Shown one piece after another: positions 62,079 through 64,000 of a stretch of 64,000 nt of DNA. The first letter of the stretch is position 1, and each line of letters begins with the position of its first letter. The DNA is taken from positions 199,632,299-199,696,298 of the forward strand of contig CM041292.1 of the NCBI GenBank assembly GCA_023052935.1. Reading direction: 5' to 3'. A program made the position numbers and the translations under genes. This DNA is from Piezodorus guildinii (Eukaryota > Arthropoda > Insecta > Hemiptera > Pentatomidae). The notes under the pieces are model-generated. The model worked only from the letters and a program-made list of their open reading frames with translations. It made no database searches and was not told the origin of the DNA.

Positions 62079-62399
62079 TATTAATATTAATTAGCCTCGC
62101 CAAATAAAACATGAAAACTTCTTTTATGGTTAGGACAAAGTTGACAATATCAACAACTTGATCACAAATATAGTCAAAAGGTTAACTGGTTTTCACCATT
62201 AATAAAAATTCCAGGACCAGTTAAAGCAGTTGGAAGAAGTTATTTTTATAAAATTGTTATTCCATTATTGTTGGAACCTCATTGAATATTAAACAGTGCA
62301 CTGTGTGCTAATTTGGAGAATGAGATGTTTCGGGTGACAGTCAAAAATTATAAGAAAATAGTTTCAAGCCTATTTATTTAACCAACAATTTAAATTTAA

Positions 62400-62585
62400 G
62401 TTTATTTTCATTCATTTAATACAATTTTCATGATGCTGTGACTAATCGGAGGATGTTACAGTGGGGTCCTAAATTTTTCCAATCCAGGTTTAGGGATCTT
62501 TAACAAGTACCTGACACTTCACAGGCTCAGGAACACCTTTTTACGTCCCCTCCGAAGGACAGAATAACTAAGGATCTTTTATTGG
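62400..62585 (-). mobile_element. SINE family 2, head missing
   Basis: The plus reading keeps ACTAATCGGAGGATGTTACA, AAGTACCTGACACTTCACAG and CGTCCCCTCCGAAGGACAG. It breaks off before the tRNA-like head. Confidence 0.82.
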
Positions 62586-62758
62586 TGAGTTTTGACTGTC
62601 ATCCAATGTATCTCATCCTTCATGTTGTCTCCTAACATCTTCAGACACCATTTGTTTTCAAGAAAAAGATGAAACTTATGTAGTATATGTAACTATGGTT
62701 TTAGATCCTTAGAAATGTCCAAGATTTCAGGAAAGATCCTTTGGGTTTGAAATATATG

Positions 62759-62793
<35 letters not shown>

Positions 62794-62837
62794 GCAAGTT
62801 GCATAAGATAATTAATTGAAGAAAATAGTCAACTTAA

Positions 62838-63131
62838 TGATGACCAGAAGGAGAGCTAGAGTGCTATTTCTGACTATGCAGCAGAATGAGCAGACAGCTT
62901 AGGGCTCAAGAATGAGAAAGTAGAGGGGAGACAATGGGCTAGTTAGAAGTCCAAAAAGGAAGTAGGCAAATAGCCATCCTGTTTCTTGCAAAGAAAGCCC
63001 TGACCTAGTTCCTAGGGTGGAGTTGGTGGATATCGTTTTGTTTTTTTAGTAAGTTAGAATCTCACAGTGTTGTGGACTTATATTTGTCTTATGAAAGATT
63101 TCCCCACTAACCTTAATAAAAAAAAAAAAAA
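62838..63131 (+). mobile_element. R1-like LINE tail, second copy
   Basis: TAATGATGACCAGAAGGAGAG onward parallels 13590-13916, including GTAGGCAAATAGCCAT, TTTTTTTAGTAAGT and AATCTCACAGTGTTGTGG, and ends in an A-run. The frame is broken. It is followed directly by remnants of a HINE-like 3' part, the same arrangement as at 13.6-14.1 kb. Confidence 0.6.
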
Positions 63132-63297
63132 GTACATAGTCACTTACACTTACAGAAGAATGTTAGAATTGATTACTTAGATTCGGGGGGTCCTTATAAT
63201 CTCAAGAGGTATATGCTTGTTAAATATTTGGATTTAAAAAAATTGCTCTCTGTATGTAATGTTTGTTTCATAAGTAAGTTAAGTGAAAATAAAAGTG
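63132..63297 (+). mobile_element. HINE-like 3' remnant
   Basis: TTACTTAGATTC-GGGGG-TCC and a terminal AAGTAAGTTAAGTGAAAAT are a decayed form of the family's last ~150 bp. Confidence 0.5.
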
Positions 63298-63300
63298 GGA

Positions 63301-63585
63301 GGGATCACTTGTAGCTGGGTGGCTAGCGTAACAGCCTCCCATGCCAAAGGTCACGGGTTCAAATCCACAGGTGGTCCTAGGATTTTTCAATGGGAGTAAA
63401 AAATCCTTAGTTACGCCGTCCTTCGGAGGGGAAGTTAAAAGGTGGTCCCGAGCCTGTGCGATGTCAGGTACTCGTTAAAGATCCCTATCCTAATAAAACC
63501 TGGATTGGCAAAATTTAGGACTCCCACTGTAGCATCGTCCGATTAGCCATAGTAGCATAAAGTGACGTTAAATAAATAAATAAAC
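63301..63585 (+). mobile_element. SINE family 2, full length with TSD
   Basis: Head GGGATCACTTGTAGCTGGGT (A-box region) and B box GGGTTCAAATCC, then the body and an (AAAT)n tail. Flanking repeats AATAAAAGTGGGA lie at 63288-63300 and 63586-63598. This is the reference copy for the family. Confidence 0.95.
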
Positions 63586-63699
63586 AATAAAAGTGGGATT
63601 CTACCAAGGGCAGGAATTTCATTAGCAATAAGTTGAAAATCATTAGAGGGAAAGGACCAAGTTTTTCGGAAATATAAGTTACTCATTTAATGTTACTTC

Positions 63700-63897
63700 T
63701 GTTAAATATCGATTGTATATGTAAAGATAGTTGTGGCACTGAACTTCCACCTAGGTGTAAAGCAGCCCAACAACAAACAATTCAGTCCAGTTGGTAGCGT
63801 CCCCTGCGCCATGTTGTTTGTATATATAGCAGTAATAAACAAGCTGTCTAGTACAAGGTTCTTTTATTCCACTGCCTAATACTCTATAACTTTAATA
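63700..63897 (+). mobile_element. 5' LTR of a copia-type retrotransposon
   Basis: Starts TGTTAAATATCG and contains TATATATAGCAG (promoter) and AATAAAC. It ends TTTAATA (TTTAACA expected for perfect symmetry with TGTTAA) directly before a copia-type primer-binding site. At about 198 bp the length is normal for a small Ty1/copia LTR. The rest of the element lies outside the window. Confidence 0.82.
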
Positions 63898-63913
63898 GGT
63901 TATGGGCCCAGAG
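63898..63913 (+). other. copia primer-binding site
   Basis: GGTTATGGGCCCAGAG matches the internal half of initiator tRNA-Met, the primer known for insect copia elements. It is followed by untranslated leader to the window end (64000). Confidence 0.85.
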
Positions 63914-64000
63914 TATTGTTGTGCAGAGCATAGTATTTGTGTATAGTGTCAACGCGTAGTCGCGAAGTGATATTATTTTATTAGTGAATTTTGTTTACCG

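Noticed and set aside
63301..63375. tRNA gene
   Set aside because: Same reasoning: this is the head of SINE family 2, with a body, a tail and a target duplication.

Overview
This is a stretch of animal nuclear DNA, very AT-rich, with spliced genes, long introns, microsatellites and dense transposon relics. The two genes and the transposon families (R1- and jockey/RTE-like LINEs, tRNA-derived SINEs, a copia-type LTR, a pogo-like MITE) point to an insect. A hemipteran is plausible, but the sequence alone does not settle the order. Nothing here looks bacterial or organellar.

Two protein-coding genes can be reconstructed, both on the minus strand. A short perilipin (lipid-droplet coat protein, 159 aa) lies at 58054-54714 in three coding exons, with a likely untranslated first exon near 59.3 kb. 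Downstream of it is a PGRMC/MSBP gene (membrane-anchored cytochrome-b5-like haem protein, about 190 aa) at 48477-36936 in three exons, with a 10.4-kb second intron. Its first exon lacks one base relative to the conserved frame. The products act separately, one on lipid droplets and the other in ER-type membranes with sterol/haem/P450 metabolism. Shared regulation cannot be inferred.

Layout: 0-6.9 kb is AT-rich DNA with a long hairpin and one SINE. 6.9-9.1 kb is an element with near-identical 133-bp inverted ends carrying a hammerhead-like hairpin. 9.1-36 kb is a transposon graveyard: two LINE reverse-transcriptase relics, several LINE tails, two SINE families, a pogo-like MITE and repeated copies of a roughly 0.9-kb element. 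36.9-48.5 kb is PGRMC, whose second intron holds a 4.17-kb Foldback-like inverted repeat. 48.5-54.7 kb is intergenic with a LINE RNase H relic. 54.7-59.4 kb is perilipin. 59.4-64 kb holds more SINEs, a LINE tail and, at the right edge, the 5' LTR and primer-binding site of a copia-type retrotransposon that runs out of the window.

The most distinctive items are (i) the Foldback-like element at 38332-42496, with 21-bp repeats at its tips, ~112-bp tandem units in its arms and a small core ORF; and (ii) a family of at least 12 copies with subterminal inverted repeats, a variable CA microsatellite and a terminal hairpin, always joined to A/T runs. The second matches the architecture described for Helentron-associated (HINE/DINE-1-type) rolling-circle elements.
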